Source: DATGUA01 sp035301545 (GTDB lineage Bacteria > Bacillota > Clostridia > Tissierellales > Tissierellaceae). Taken from it: a stretch of 63,601 nt of DNA. This document shows positions 53,601 to 61,765 of this stretch, in pieces. The position numbers and the translations under genes were made by a program. The stretch lies in NCBI GenBank assembly GCA_035301545.1, contig DATGUA010000007.1, forward strand, positions 1-63,601, in the 5' to 3' direction. The notes beneath the pieces were generated by a model that was given only the letters and a program-made list of their open reading frames with translations, ran no database searches and was not told where the DNA came from. Position 1 is the first letter of the stretch. Each line of letters starts with the position of its first letter.

Positions 53601-54886
53601 TTGAAAATAAAGAAATGGCATATGAGAAAGTAATATTTACTAAAGAAGATAGGAAAAAACATACTATATTAATCCCGCAAATGGCACCTATTCAATTTGC
53701 ATTATTAGAAAAGGTATTAGATTCTTCAGGATATAATGCAGTATTATTAGATGATATTCAGGGAGATGCTGTGGATAAAGGGTTAAAATATGTGAATAAT
53801 GATGCTTGTTATCCATCTATATTAGTAGTAGGTCAATTTATATCTGCTTTAAAATCAGGTAAATATGATCCAAATAATACTTCTTTATTAATTTCTCAAA
53901 CTGGTGGAGTGTGTAGAGCTTCTAATTACACAGGGTTTTTAAGAAAGGCTTTAAAAGAATCAGGATTTTCTAATGTTCCTGTAATAAGTGTAAGTGCTCA
54001 AGGGATAGAGACTAATCCAGGATTTACCTTTTCTTATGATATGCTTAAAAGAGGTGTTATGGCAATTTTATTAGGAGATCTTTTAATGAAAGTTTCGATG
54101 AGGGTTAGACCTTATGAGAAGATAGTAAATTCTACAAATATACTATTAGATAATTGGATTAAAAAGTTAACAAAACCTTTGGAGAATATGAATAAAAAGG
54201 AATTTATTAAATATACTAATGAAATTGTAGAATCATTTGATAAAATTGAAATACTAGATATAGAGAAACCAAAGGTTGGTATTGTAGGAGAAATCTTACT
54301 AAAATATCATCCAGTGGCTAATAATAAACTAATAGAAATATTAGAAGAGGAAGGTGCTGAAGCTACTATAAGCGGTGTAACAGACTTTTTACTATATGCG
54401 TCCTATAATTCGAAATTTAAAAATGAAAGACTAGGTAAAGAATATATGGGAAAAATAGCTGGAAATATTGTAATAAAATATATAGAGTATTATAGAAAAT
54501 ATATTAGAGAAGCATTAGCTAAGAGTGACAGATTTACAGCACCGTTAGAAATAGAGGAGATAGCTAAATTAGCTGAAAGATTAATTTCTTTAGGTAATCA
54601 ATCTGGAGAAGGCTGGTTATTAACTGGTGAGATGATGGAATTTATAGAAGGAGGAGCAGAAAACATAGTTTGTGTTCAACCTTTTGGTTGCTTACCAAAT
54701 CATATAGTAGGTAAAGGTATGATAAAAGGAGTAAGAGAGATATATCCAAAAGCTAATATTATACCTATAGATTATGATCCAGGTGCTAGTGTAGTAAATC
54801 AAGTAAATAGATTAAAATTAATGTTATCTAAAGCAGAAGATAATATAAATATAAAATCAAAAAAAGAAGAAAGTGTAACAAAGTAA
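50639..54886 (+). CDS. Large acyl-CoA-dehydratase activase-type Fe-S protein (two ASKHA ATPase domains plus HgdB-like part)
   Basis: A 1415-residue protein. Two BcrAD/BadFG-type ATPase domains: LDVGSTTVKLVVLD with CAGGTGAF and SRCGVFAKTD (about 1-265), and IDAGSTTTKAIVM with CSSGCGSF and GSRCTVFMNS (about 318-585). A cysteine patch CRRCGNNC (about 603-610) follows, then a DUF2229/HgdB-like half with SETACYPAKISHGH (about 717-730), NNDACYPS (about 1058-1065), GGVCRASNY (about 1091-1099) and QPFGCLPNH (about 1346-1354). Activators of this type use ATP to pass low-potential electrons to an Fe-S partner, as in 2-hydroxyacyl-CoA dehydratases. The fused form suggests a self-contained reductase, perhaps of the double-cubane type. 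Substrate unknown. ATG follows AAAGGAGATGAG. Confidence 0.9.
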   Translation: MSILHIGLDVGSTTVKLVVLDSSFQLVHGDYRRHFSDVKKTVREIVMEGYKRFKNSDITMMVTGSGGLSVTEWLDIEFIQEVVASTKGIQVLIPETQVAIELGGEDAKITYLGDALEQRMNSICAGGTGAFIDQMASLLETDAEGLNNLAKEHKRIYSIASRCGVFAKTDVQALINQGVSREDISASVLQSVANQTISNLACGRPIKGRVAFLGGPLYFLSELRKRFIETLDLADDEIIFPDDSQLYVAIGAAISSCEEQPISYEEIKRRVEGNDLKQKSEIGKLEPLFKDKEEYKKFQERHSKYNIKDVDPKEYRGKAYLGIDAGSTTTKAIVMTEDYRVLYSYYGNNKGKPLDQAIYILNDIYEKMPEIPITYSCVTGYGEEFIQAGLNIDVGEVETIAHYKGSSLFQNDVDFILDVGGQDMKSMKVRDGVIDDILLNEACSSGCGSFIETFAKSVNMEVGEFLEEGLFAENPVDLGSRCTVFMNSMVKQAQKEGATIGDIAAGLAYSVIKNAIQKVIKARDPKSLGEKIVVQGGTFYGDAILRSFELISGREAIRPNLAGLMGALGAAIIAKERCEGKESTILLKDELENFSYKSNQGQCRRCGNNCILTINLFSDGSRYITGNRCEKGAGIKTESQVLPNLYDYKYERTFDYISLPKEEATRGVVGIPRVLNMYENYPFWHTFFTELGFRVELSKESSRKVYERGLTSIPSETACYPAKISHGHIMDLIDRDIKFIFYPSVFYEEQEDDRSDNHLNCPVVTGYPELIKHNIEELKSDDILFLNPFITFDHKPSLRKELQKALKDFDIGSIEMRKAINKAWEESYKYNEDIKKQGEKIVKYLEENDLMGIVLGGRPYHIDPAINHGIPNLITSLGMAVLTEDSVAHLGNLDEPLRVLDQWTYHSRLYRAGDYVSKHKNLELIQLVSFGCGLDAVTADQVQEILQSKGDIYTQLKIDEVSNLGAAKIRVRSLKAALDEKEDKGIEFENKEMAYEKVIFTKEDRKKHTILIPQMAPIQFALLEKVLDSSGYNAVLLDDIQGDAVDKGLKYVNNDACYPSILVVGQFISALKSGKYDPNNTSLLISQTGGVCRASNYTGFLRKALKESGFSNVPVISVSAQGIETNPGFTFSYDMLKRGVMAILLGDLLMKVSMRVRPYEKIVNSTNILLDNWIKKLTKPLENMNKKEFIKYTNEIVESFDKIEILDIEKPKVGIVGEILLKYHPVANNKLIEILEEEGAEATISGVTDFLLYASYNSKFKNERLGKEYMGKIAGNIVIKYIEYYRKYIREALAKSDRFTAPLEIEEIAKLAERLISLGNQSGEGWLLTGEMMEFIEGGAENIVCVQPFGCLPNHIVGKGMIKGVREIYPKANIIPIDYDPGASVVNQVNRLKLMLSKAEDNINIKSKKEESVTK

Positions 54887-54898
54887 ATATATATGATA

Positions 54899-54946
54899 GA
54901 ATATAAGAAGAGGAAGGAAGATTTTTTCCTTCCTCTTCTTATATTC
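54899..54946. repeat. Perfect 21-bp hairpin without U-run
   Basis: Arms 54899-54919 and 54926-54946 pair fully with a 6-nt loop; the 5' arm is purine rich. It is followed by ACAATTAAT rather than a U-run, so it may be a terminator of a non-standard type or an RNase III or mRNA-stabilising site between the activase and DUF438 genes. Confidence 0.65.
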
Positions 54947-54995
54947 ACAATTAATGGGTATAAAATTATCAATATTAAAACATGGAGGGATACTC

Positions 54996-56195
54996 ATGAA
55001 TAAAGATTTAAGTGATAGACAATATAAACAAGAACAATTAAAGGAGGTTATTAGAGAACTGCATGCAGGTAAAACTGTAGAAGAAGTAAAAGAGAAGTTT
55101 GCCAAGGTAATAGAAGGAGTTTCTCCTAAGGAAATTGGAGAAATGGAAGTTCAATTAGTAAAAGAAGGATTACCTATAGAAGAAATTCAATATTTATGTG
55201 ATGTACATGCAGCAGTATTCAAAGGAGCTCTAGAAGAGATACATCATCCTGAGCAGGTACCTGGACATCCTATATATACGATGAAGCAGGAAAATGAAGC
55301 TATAACTGAATTAATAGAAGAAACTATAAGACCTAATTTAGAAAAATTAAGAGAAGATGATTCCCGTGATAATATAGATATTTTAGTAGATAATATTAAT
55401 CTACTTTGGGATATAGACAAGCATTATAGTAGAAAAGAAAACTTAATATTTCCATATTTAGAAAATCATGGAGTAACAGCACCACCAAAAGTAATGTGGG
55501 GTGTGCATGATGAAATAAGAGAAAAGATTAAAGATGTAAAGCTTGACTTAGAAGGATATAGTGGAAATAGAGGACAAATAATAGGAAAAATAGAAAAAAC
55601 TTTAGAACAAATAAAAGATATGATATTTAAAGAAGAAAGTATCCTATTTCCTATGAGTTTAGAAACACTGACCGAGGAAGAATGGATTGTAGTATATAAA
55701 GAGTCTGAAGAAATAGGTTTTACTATTATAGAGCCTGAAAATAAATGGGAGCTTAAAAGGATTAAGGCAGAAGAAGAGGATACTCTAGCAGATGGATATG
55801 TAAAGTTTAATACAGGAACTTTAAATGTTGAAGAATTAAATGCTATAATGGAGATATTACCTGGAGAGCTTTCATTTGTAGATAAAAATAATAAGGTAAA
55901 GTTTTTTACTAAGGGAGAAGAAAGAATCTTTGCTAGAACAAAATCTGTAATAGGAAGAGAAGTACAAAATTGTCATCCCCATACTTCAGTTCATATGGTA
56001 AATGAAATATTAGAAGATTTTAGATCAGGAAAAAAAGATACTGAGGACTTCTGGATTAGTATGAAGGATATGTTTGTTTTAATAAGATTCTTTGCTGTTA
56101 GGAATAAGGCCGGAGAATATTTAGGAACTTTAGAATATGTTCAAAATGTGGATCCAATCAGGAAATTAACAGGAGAAAAAAGATTGTTAGGATAA
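54996..56195 (+). CDS. DUF438-type hemerythrin/PAS protein
   Basis: A 399-residue protein: N-terminal DUF438 region (about 10-85, ends in LCDVHAAVFKGALEEIHHPEQ as two parts), hemerythrin-like region (DKHYSRKENLIFPYLENH, about 146-163; HDEIREKI; FKEESILFPMS) and a C-terminal PAS domain (about 290-399, LSFVDKNNKVKFFTK). It is likely a diiron O2/NO or redox sensor or a Fe-S repair-like factor; the output is unknown. ATG 54996 follows GGAGGG; an ATG at 54954 lies close to the hairpin and lacks a site. Confidence 0.88.
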   Translation: MNKDLSDRQYKQEQLKEVIRELHAGKTVEEVKEKFAKVIEGVSPKEIGEMEVQLVKEGLPIEEIQYLCDVHAAVFKGALEEIHHPEQVPGHPIYTMKQENEAITELIEETIRPNLEKLREDDSRDNIDILVDNINLLWDIDKHYSRKENLIFPYLENHGVTAPPKVMWGVHDEIREKIKDVKLDLEGYSGNRGQIIGKIEKTLEQIKDMIFKEESILFPMSLETLTEEEWIVVYKESEEIGFTIIEPENKWELKRIKAEEEDTLADGYVKFNTGTLNVEELNAIMEILPGELSFVDKNNKVKFFTKGEERIFARTKSVIGREVQNCHPHTSVHMVNEILEDFRSGKKDTEDFWISMKDMFVLIRFFAVRNKAGEYLGTLEYVQNVDPIRKLTGEKRLLG

Positions 56196-56221
56196 TATAA
56201 ATAATAATGTAAAATTTAGTC

Positions 56222-56250
56222 TTGACAAATGATGAAATTAATAATACTAT
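56222..56250 (+). promoter_or_regulatory. Promoter of the T-box operon
   Basis: TTGACA (56222-56227), 17 nt, TACTAT (56245-56250): near-consensus sigma-A promoter with transcript start near 56257. Confidence 0.85.
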
Positions 56251-56289
56251 ATTTAATAAGTTAGTGTAGTAAAAATGAAAATGAAAATA

Positions 56290-56578
56290 AGAGTAAAGAT
56301 GAAGAAGAGAAGAGTAAGCCTGTGAATACTTTTACAGAGAGTTCCAGTTGTGGTGAAATGGAATAAAGGATAACAAGCCGAATATGGTCTCAGAGTCTGA
56401 TTGCCGAAGTATTACTTTAGGCATTCACGTAAGCACACGTTATAGTGCAGGAGTATTAATGGTTAGAATCCAGCGTACTTTTTGAGTTATAGATCGCGAG
56501 ATCTATATAAATTTAGGGTGGTAACACGAGCTTTCGTCCCTTTGTATAATCTACAAAGGTATGAAAGCTCTTTTTTAT
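56290..56578 (+). promoter_or_regulatory. T-box riboswitch leader controlling the M20 peptidase and MetNIQ-type genes
   Basis: The stem I region has ACAGAGAG followed by a hairpin TTCCA/TGGAA with GTTGTGGTGAAA. AATACTT (56322-56328 approx.) pairs with AAGTATT, leaving a 3' loop strand near ATTGCCG where the specifier codon should be. The T-box GGGTGGTAACACGAGC is at about 56516-56532, and its 3' side continues into the terminator GAGCTTTC/GAAAGCTC-type hairpin then TTTTTTATTTTC (to 56578). An uncharged tRNA opens the terminator. The specifier cannot be fixed by eye; methionine is expected from the transporter family but AUG is not seen in the candidate loop. Confidence 0.92.
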
Positions 56579-56607
56579 TTTCAATATTAATTATAGGGGG
56601 AAATATA

Positions 56608-57804
56608 ATGGCAAAAATTAGAGAATTAATCGAGAGAGTAATTGAGGAAAAAATAGAAAGATATAAGGAAATAGCATTACAGATTCATGATAAACCAGAA
56701 GTAAGTAATTATGAATTTTTTGCAAGTGAAACCTTATCTGAACAATTAAAAAGGGAAGGTTTTGATGTAAGGCTAGGTGTTGCTGGTCATAGAACAGGAT
56801 TTGATGCAAGATATAGAAGTGATAAATTTGGACCAACCATAGTATTCTATGCAGAATATGATGCTTTACCAGGAATCGGGCATGCTTGTGGTCATAATAT
56901 TTTTGGTGCTACATCTTCATTAGCAGCAGTAGGGCTTAAAGAGATTATAGATAAAGTAGGGGGAGAAGTTAGGGTGTATGGAACTCCTGGAGAAGAAGGT
57001 GGAGAAAATGGTAGTGCAAAAGGAAGCTTTGTAAGAGAAGGATTTTTTGATGATGTAGATATAGCATTAGGGGTTCATCCTGGTTATAAACATGGATTGA
57101 CAAAAACATCTTTAGCTAATGATCCTGTAGATGTAGAATTCTTTGGAAGATCCTCCCATGCTGCAGCATCTCCAGAAAAAGGTATTAATGCTTTAGATGG
57201 AATTATACAAGTATATAATGCTGTTAATGCATTAAGAGAACATTTGACAGATGATGTAAGGATACACGGAGTAATTACTAATGGAGGAGAAGCTGCTAAT
57301 GTAGTTCCAGATTATGCTAGTGCTAGATTTTATTTAAGAGCAAAATCAAGACCTATATTAACAGATTTATATACTAAATTTGAAAATATAGTTAAAGGAG
57401 CAGCTTTACAAATAGGAGGAGATTACAAATTTGGATTATTTCAAAATAGTGTAGACAATGTGGTAGTTACTCCACTATTTGATCAAGTATATGAAAAACA
57501 ATTAAATAAATATGGTGAATATATATCAGAAGATTCTTCAAACAAAGGCGGAGGTTCAACAGATGTAGGTAATATTAGTCAGGTAATACCTACGATACAC
57601 CCAAACATTAAAATATCTGAAAACTATATTGCAGGACATAGTAGGGAATTTAGGGAAGCTTGTAAAAGTGAATTAGGACTTAATTCTATAGAACTAGGAG
57701 CGAAGGTTCTTGCTAATACAGCATTAGATATTATTGAAGATCCTGAACTACTAAGAAATATTAAAAAACAACATAGAGAAAATGTAAAAAATCAAGATAA
57801 GTAG
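56608..57804 (+). CDS. M20-family amidohydrolase/peptidase in the T-box operon
   Basis: A 398-residue zinc aminoacylase-like protein: YAEYDALPGIGHACGHN (about 84-100; metal His/Asp motif), GTPGEEGGENGSAKG (about 124-138), dimer-domain FFGRSSHAAASPEKG (about 172-186) and late His in GHSREFREA. It hydrolyses N-acyl or peptide bonds to free amino acids. ATG 56608 follows AGGGGGA; the longer in-frame opening to 56482 is inside the T-box. Co-transcribed with the transporter 10 bp downstream, so it probably frees an amino acid imported in bound form. Confidence 0.92.
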   Translation: MAKIRELIERVIEEKIERYKEIALQIHDKPEVSNYEFFASETLSEQLKREGFDVRLGVAGHRTGFDARYRSDKFGPTIVFYAEYDALPGIGHACGHNIFGATSSLAAVGLKEIIDKVGGEVRVYGTPGEEGGENGSAKGSFVREGFFDDVDIALGVHPGYKHGLTKTSLANDPVDVEFFGRSSHAAASPEKGINALDGIIQVYNAVNALREHLTDDVRIHGVITNGGEAANVVPDYASARFYLRAKSRPILTDLYTKFENIVKGAALQIGGDYKFGLFQNSVDNVVVTPLFDQVYEKQLNKYGEYISEDSSNKGGGSTDVGNISQVIPTIHPNIKISENYIAGHSREFREACKSELGLNSIELGAKVLANTALDIIEDPELLRNIKKQHRENVKNQDK

Positions 57805-57814
57805 GAGGGATTTG

Positions 57815-58849
57815 ATGATTGAATTAGTAGACGTATCAAAAACTTTTACATTAGACAAAGGTGAAGTTCATGCTATGAAAAATGTTGATTTAAATATTAT
57901 GGAAGGAGAAATATTTGGAATAATTGGCTATAGTGGAGCAGGGAAAAGTACCTTAGTTAGATGTATTAATTTATTAGAAAGACCTAGCAAGGGAAAAGTT
58001 TTAATTGATGGGATGGATCTTGTAAAATTACAAGAAAAAGAATTACGACTACATCGTCAAAAAATAGGGATGATTTTTCAACAATTTAATTTACTTTCAT
58101 CTAGAACGGTATTTGAAAATGTGACATTTCCTTTAAAGTATAGAGGTCTAAAGAAGGAAGAGATTAAAGAAAAGGTATTATATTTATTAGATTTAGTGGG
58201 AATTGAAGACAAAATAGAAGCATATCCTTCTCAATTATCAGGAGGACAAAAACAAAGAGTAGCAATAGCAAGGTCCTTAGCAAGTGATCCAAATATCTTA
58301 TTATGTGATGAGGCAACATCAGCATTAGATCCGCAAACTACTAAATCAATATTAAAATTATTAAAAGATCTTAATCAAAAATTAGGAATTACAATTGTAA
58401 TAATTACTCACGAAATAAATGTAATAAAAGAGATATGTCATAAAGTGGCAGTTATGGAAGATGGGGAGGTAGTAGAAATAAATGATGTAGTTTCTATCTT
58501 TTCTAATCCACAAAAACAAATTACAAAAGATTTCATTAATAGTACTTCTAATTTATCAAGGATTCATGAATTGATTAAGTATAAATCAGATATTACACAA
58601 TTAGAATTAGGACAGAGAATGTGGAGATTAGATTTTTATGGTTCAGAAACTAAGGAGGCAATCATTGCCTATATTTCAAGGAAATATAATATAGAGCCAA
58701 GTATTATCTTTGCAAATGTGGAAGTTATTTCAGATGTAGTATTAGGCTCATTGATAGTAATTGTAGAAACTTCTGAGGAAATAGAAAAGGAAGTTATTCA
58801 ATATTTAAATAAAAAAGAGATTAAAGTTGAGGTGATTAAATATGTTTGA
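57815..58849 (+). CDS. metN: Methionine-type ABC transporter ATP-binding protein, MetN-like
   Basis: A 344-residue ATPase: Walker A GYSGAGKST (about 38-46), signature LSGGQKQRVAIARS (about 139-152), Walker B ILLCDEATSALDPQ (about 161-174) and a C-terminal NIL domain (about 265-344), the substrate-sensing domain of MetN. ATG 57815 follows AGGAGGG. Overlaps metI by 8 bp. Confidence 0.92.
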   Translation: MIELVDVSKTFTLDKGEVHAMKNVDLNIMEGEIFGIIGYSGAGKSTLVRCINLLERPSKGKVLIDGMDLVKLQEKELRLHRQKIGMIFQQFNLLSSRTVFENVTFPLKYRGLKKEEIKEKVLYLLDLVGIEDKIEAYPSQLSGGQKQRVAIARSLASDPNILLCDEATSALDPQTTKSILKLLKDLNQKLGITIVIITHEINVIKEICHKVAVMEDGEVVEINDVVSIFSNPQKQITKDFINSTSNLSRIHELIKYKSDITQLELGQRMWRLDFYGSETKEAIIAYISRKYNIEPSIIFANVEVISDVVLGSLIVIVETSEEIEKEVIQYLNKKEIKVEVIKYV

Positions 58850-59522
58850 TTTGTTAATGAGATATACTCCTAATTTATTAGATTATTCAGATGAATTTAT
58901 TCAAAGTATTTTAGAAACTTTAGAAATGTTATTTTTATCAGGTATATACTCATTTATTATAGGATTATTTTTAGGTACTGTATTAGTAGTGACTAGAAAA
59001 GGAAATATCTTAGAAAATAGATTCATTTATAGAAGTCTAGATATTTTAGTAAATATATTTAGATCTATACCATTTGTAATCTTAATTACAGCATTAATTC
59101 CTGTGACTCAAGCTATAGTAGGAACCTTTATTGGTGTTAAAGGAGCAATTTTCCCCTTAGTAGTAGGCTGTACTCCATTTTTCATTAGGCAAGTAGATAT
59201 GGCATTGTCAGATATAGATAATGGGTTAATAGAAGCCGCTCAGTCTATGGGAATTTCTCCAGTAGGAATTATATTTAGAGTTTATCTTAAAGAAAGTATA
59301 CCAGCCTTAGCTCGTTCGACGACTATTACTATTATAAGTTTATTAGGTTTAACAGCTATGGGTGGTGCTGTTGGAGGTGGAGGGTTAGGATCCTTTGTAA
59401 TAAGATATGGACATAATAGGTATTATCAAGATATTACCTATGTGTCAGTAGTAGTTATATTAGTCTTTGTTACAATAATTCAGTTTATAGGAAACACTAT
59501 AATTAAAAAAACTACACATTAA
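58842..59522 (+). CDS. metI: Methionine-type ABC permease, MetI-like
   Basis: A 226-residue permease with about five membrane helices, EAA loop EAAQSMGISPVGIIFRVYLKE (in two parts, EAAQSMGIS and PVGIIFRVYLKE), and GGGLGSFVIRYGHNRY near the end, as in MetI. ATG 58842 with GAGGTGATT upstream. Confidence 0.92.
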   Translation: MFDLLMRYTPNLLDYSDEFIQSILETLEMLFLSGIYSFIIGLFLGTVLVVTRKGNILENRFIYRSLDILVNIFRSIPFVILITALIPVTQAIVGTFIGVKGAIFPLVVGCTPFFIRQVDMALSDIDNGLIEAAQSMGISPVGIIFRVYLKESIPALARSTTITIISLLGLTAMGGAVGGGGLGSFVIRYGHNRYYQDITYVSVVVILVFVTIIQFIGNTIIKKTTH

Positions 59523-59537
59523 AAGGAGAGTATAAAA

Positions 59538-60353
59538 ATGAAAAAGATAATTGTAGCATTATTATTAATATCAGTCTTATTAGTAGGATGTAGCAGTGGA
59601 GAGAATAAGCCAGTAAAAGGTGATGAAGAAAATAATGTTGTAAGGGTAGGCTTAACAGGTAGTGATTCTAAAGTATGGAATCATATTAAAGAAGAAGCGA
59701 AAAAAGAAGGTATAGACATTGAATTAGTCTTCTTTGATTCATATCCTTTACCTAATGCAGCCTTAGATTCTGGTGAAATTGAATTAAATAATTTTCAACA
59801 TTATACCTATTTAAATACAGAAATAGAACAACATGGATATGAGTTGTCAGTAATTGGGGAAACAGTATTAGCACCATTAGGGATATATTCTAAACAGATT
59901 GAAAGTATAGAGGAATTAGAAGATGGGGCAACTATTGCAATACCAGATGATGTAACCAATGGTGGAAGGGCCTTAATATTACTTGAATCTCAAGGACTGA
60001 TTTCTGTAGATCCAGAAGCAGGAGATATACCTACTATTAAGGATATAGAAAATCCTAGAAATTTTGAAATTATGGAATTAGCTGCTACTAATATTCCAGC
60101 ATCATTAGAGGAAGTTCCTTTAGCTATTATTAATTCAGGTGTAGCTAGAGATGCAGGTTATATTCCAACTGAAGATGCTATAGTTTTAGAAGATTCTAAA
60201 ACAGGTGATAATCCATATATAAATATAATAGTAGCTCGTACAGAAGATAAGGATAATGAGGTATATAAACGTATAGTAGAAATTTATCAAACAGATGAGA
60301 CGAAGAGCGTAATTGAAGAGGATAGTAAAGGATCATCAATACCTGTGTGGTAA
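59538..60353 (+). CDS. metQ: Methionine-type substrate-binding lipoprotein, MetQ-like
   Basis: A 271-residue protein with lipobox LLVGC (C at about 18) and the MetQ/NlpA fold: VRVGLTGSDSKVWNHI near 34-49, FDSYPLPNAALDSGEIELNNFQH region near 67-90 and PVW end. It captures methionine or a related amino acid outside the cell. Last gene of the T-box operon. Confidence 0.92.
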   Translation: MKKIIVALLLISVLLVGCSSGENKPVKGDEENNVVRVGLTGSDSKVWNHIKEEAKKEGIDIELVFFDSYPLPNAALDSGEIELNNFQHYTYLNTEIEQHGYELSVIGETVLAPLGIYSKQIESIEELEDGATIAIPDDVTNGGRALILLESQGLISVDPEAGDIPTIKDIENPRNFEIMELAATNIPASLEEVPLAIINSGVARDAGYIPTEDAIVLEDSKTGDNPYINIIVARTEDKDNEVYKRIVEIYQTDETKSVIEEDSKGSSIPVW

Positions 60354-60682
60354 ATAAAATTTTAAAAACAGAATCTTTAAATTCGAAGAGGTTATAGAGG
60401 ATTTAAAGATTCTGTTTTTATGTAAAATTAAGAATGATTAATATTTATAAGACTGAAAGATATAATAATTATCTCTTTAATTTTCTTTGTTGTAATTTAT
60501 CATTTAATGTAGTATTATTTAGGTAGTAAAGAAATATTGTAGTTTATAGGATATAATCTACAATATAATTTTACAAAAGTAATATAATAGGGTAATATAG
60601 ATTTTAATACTATACAAGGGGTAGAAATAGTAAAAGAAGGATTAAAGACTATTTATTATATTAGTAAATAGGAGTGAAATAA
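60354..60682. other. Intergenic region between metQ and the IPP isomerase gene
   Basis: Holds the operon terminator (60364-60419). Further on, a 9-bp inverted repeat ATATTGTAG/CTACAATAT (60534-60542, 60558-60566) surrounds a TATAAT (60552-60557), and another TATAAT lies at about 60583. No gene or known RNA is seen. Confidence 0.55.
60364..60421 (+). terminator. Terminator of the metNIQ operon
   Basis: A 19-bp perfect stem (60364-60382 with 60401-60419) ending in GTTTTTAT. Confidence 0.87.
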
Positions 60683-61702
60683 ATGAGAAAGCAAAGAAAA
60701 AGAGAACATGTGGAAAATTTTTTAAGAACTACATTTAAAGGTGATACCCTACTAGATGATGTATTTCTAGAGCATAATGCATTACCAGAACTAAATTTAT
60801 CAGAAATTAATACAAAGATGGAATTTTTAGGAAAGGAAATAGATTATCCTATAATGATAAATGCTATGACAGGTGGTTCAAAATTTGCTGCAGAAATAAA
60901 TAGAGATTTATCATTATTAGCTAGTGAGTTTAATATTCCTATGGCAGTAGGATCAGAAACTATAATAGTCTGTGAAGATGATGGGTGTAGAGGATCTTTT
61001 AAGGTAGTAAGACAAAATATAGGGTCTGAAGGAGTAGTAATAGCCAATCTAAGTGGACATGCTACACTAGACGATACGAAAAAAGCCTTAGATATAATAG
61101 AAGGCGATGCTATGCAAATTCATTTAAATGTGGCACAAGAATTGTCAATGGAAGAGGGAAACAGAAGTTTTAAAGGTATACTAGATAATATTGAAAATAT
61201 AGTTAATAATATAGACAAGCCTGTAATAGTAAAAGAAGTAGGATTTGGTATATCAAAAGATGTGGCTCAAAGACTTTATGATATAGGGGTTCAATATGTA
61301 GATGTATCAGGTCATGGAGGAACTAACTTCATAGAAATAGAGAATTTAAGAAATATAGGTACAGATTTAACTGATTTATATTCTTGGGGTATTCCTACAG
61401 CACTATCTTTAATTAAATGCCGAGAATTAACAGATGATCTTAGGATAATATCTAGTGGTGGGATTAGAAATAGTATGGATGTTGCTAGATCTTTAGTACT
61501 AGGGGCAGATATTGTAGGTGTAAGTGGAGAACTCTTATCCTATTTGGTACATGGTGGATATGATAATGCATATGATTATTTAGATTCATTAACTTATAAA
61601 TTAAAAATGATAATGTTAATGATGGGAAAAAAGAATTTAAATGATTTTAGAAAATCAGATTATAAAATAAAAGGGCAATTAAAGGAATTATTAGATAATT
61701 AA
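60683..61702 (+). CDS. fni: Isopentenyl-diphosphate delta-isomerase, type 2
   Basis: A 339-residue FMN enzyme: RKREHVENFLR near 4-14, NAMTGGSKFAAEINRDLS region near 59-76, MAVGSETI near 88, LNVAQELS near 147, KEVGFGIS near 182, VSGHGGTNF near 203 and SSGGIRNS near 253. It interconverts IPP and DMAPP. The type 2 enzyme is needed by mevalonate-pathway bacteria; here the mvaS gene 16 kb away is a relic, so isoprenoid supply may come from the MEP route or another mvaS copy. Confidence 0.93.
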   Translation: MRKQRKREHVENFLRTTFKGDTLLDDVFLEHNALPELNLSEINTKMEFLGKEIDYPIMINAMTGGSKFAAEINRDLSLLASEFNIPMAVGSETIIVCEDDGCRGSFKVVRQNIGSEGVVIANLSGHATLDDTKKALDIIEGDAMQIHLNVAQELSMEEGNRSFKGILDNIENIVNNIDKPVIVKEVGFGISKDVAQRLYDIGVQYVDVSGHGGTNFIEIENLRNIGTDLTDLYSWGIPTALSLIKCRELTDDLRIISSGGIRNSMDVARSLVLGADIVGVSGELLSYLVHGGYDNAYDYLDSLTYKLKMIMLMMGKKNLNDFRKSDYKIKGQLKELLDN

Positions 61703-61755
61703 TAAAAAAGACAAGGATATAATGTTGTAAATTAACATTATATCCTTGTCTTTTT
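61703..61755. terminator. Bidirectional terminator between fni and the DUF2207 gene
   Basis: A perfect 23-bp stem (61703-61725 with 61733-61755) with A6 and T6 at its outer ends serves both convergent genes. Confidence 0.9.
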
Positions 61756-61765
61756 TAAACTTTCT

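Noticed and set aside
56482..56607. N-terminal extension of the M20 peptidase
   Set aside because: These codons lie inside the T-box and its terminator; ATG 56608 has the correct binding site.
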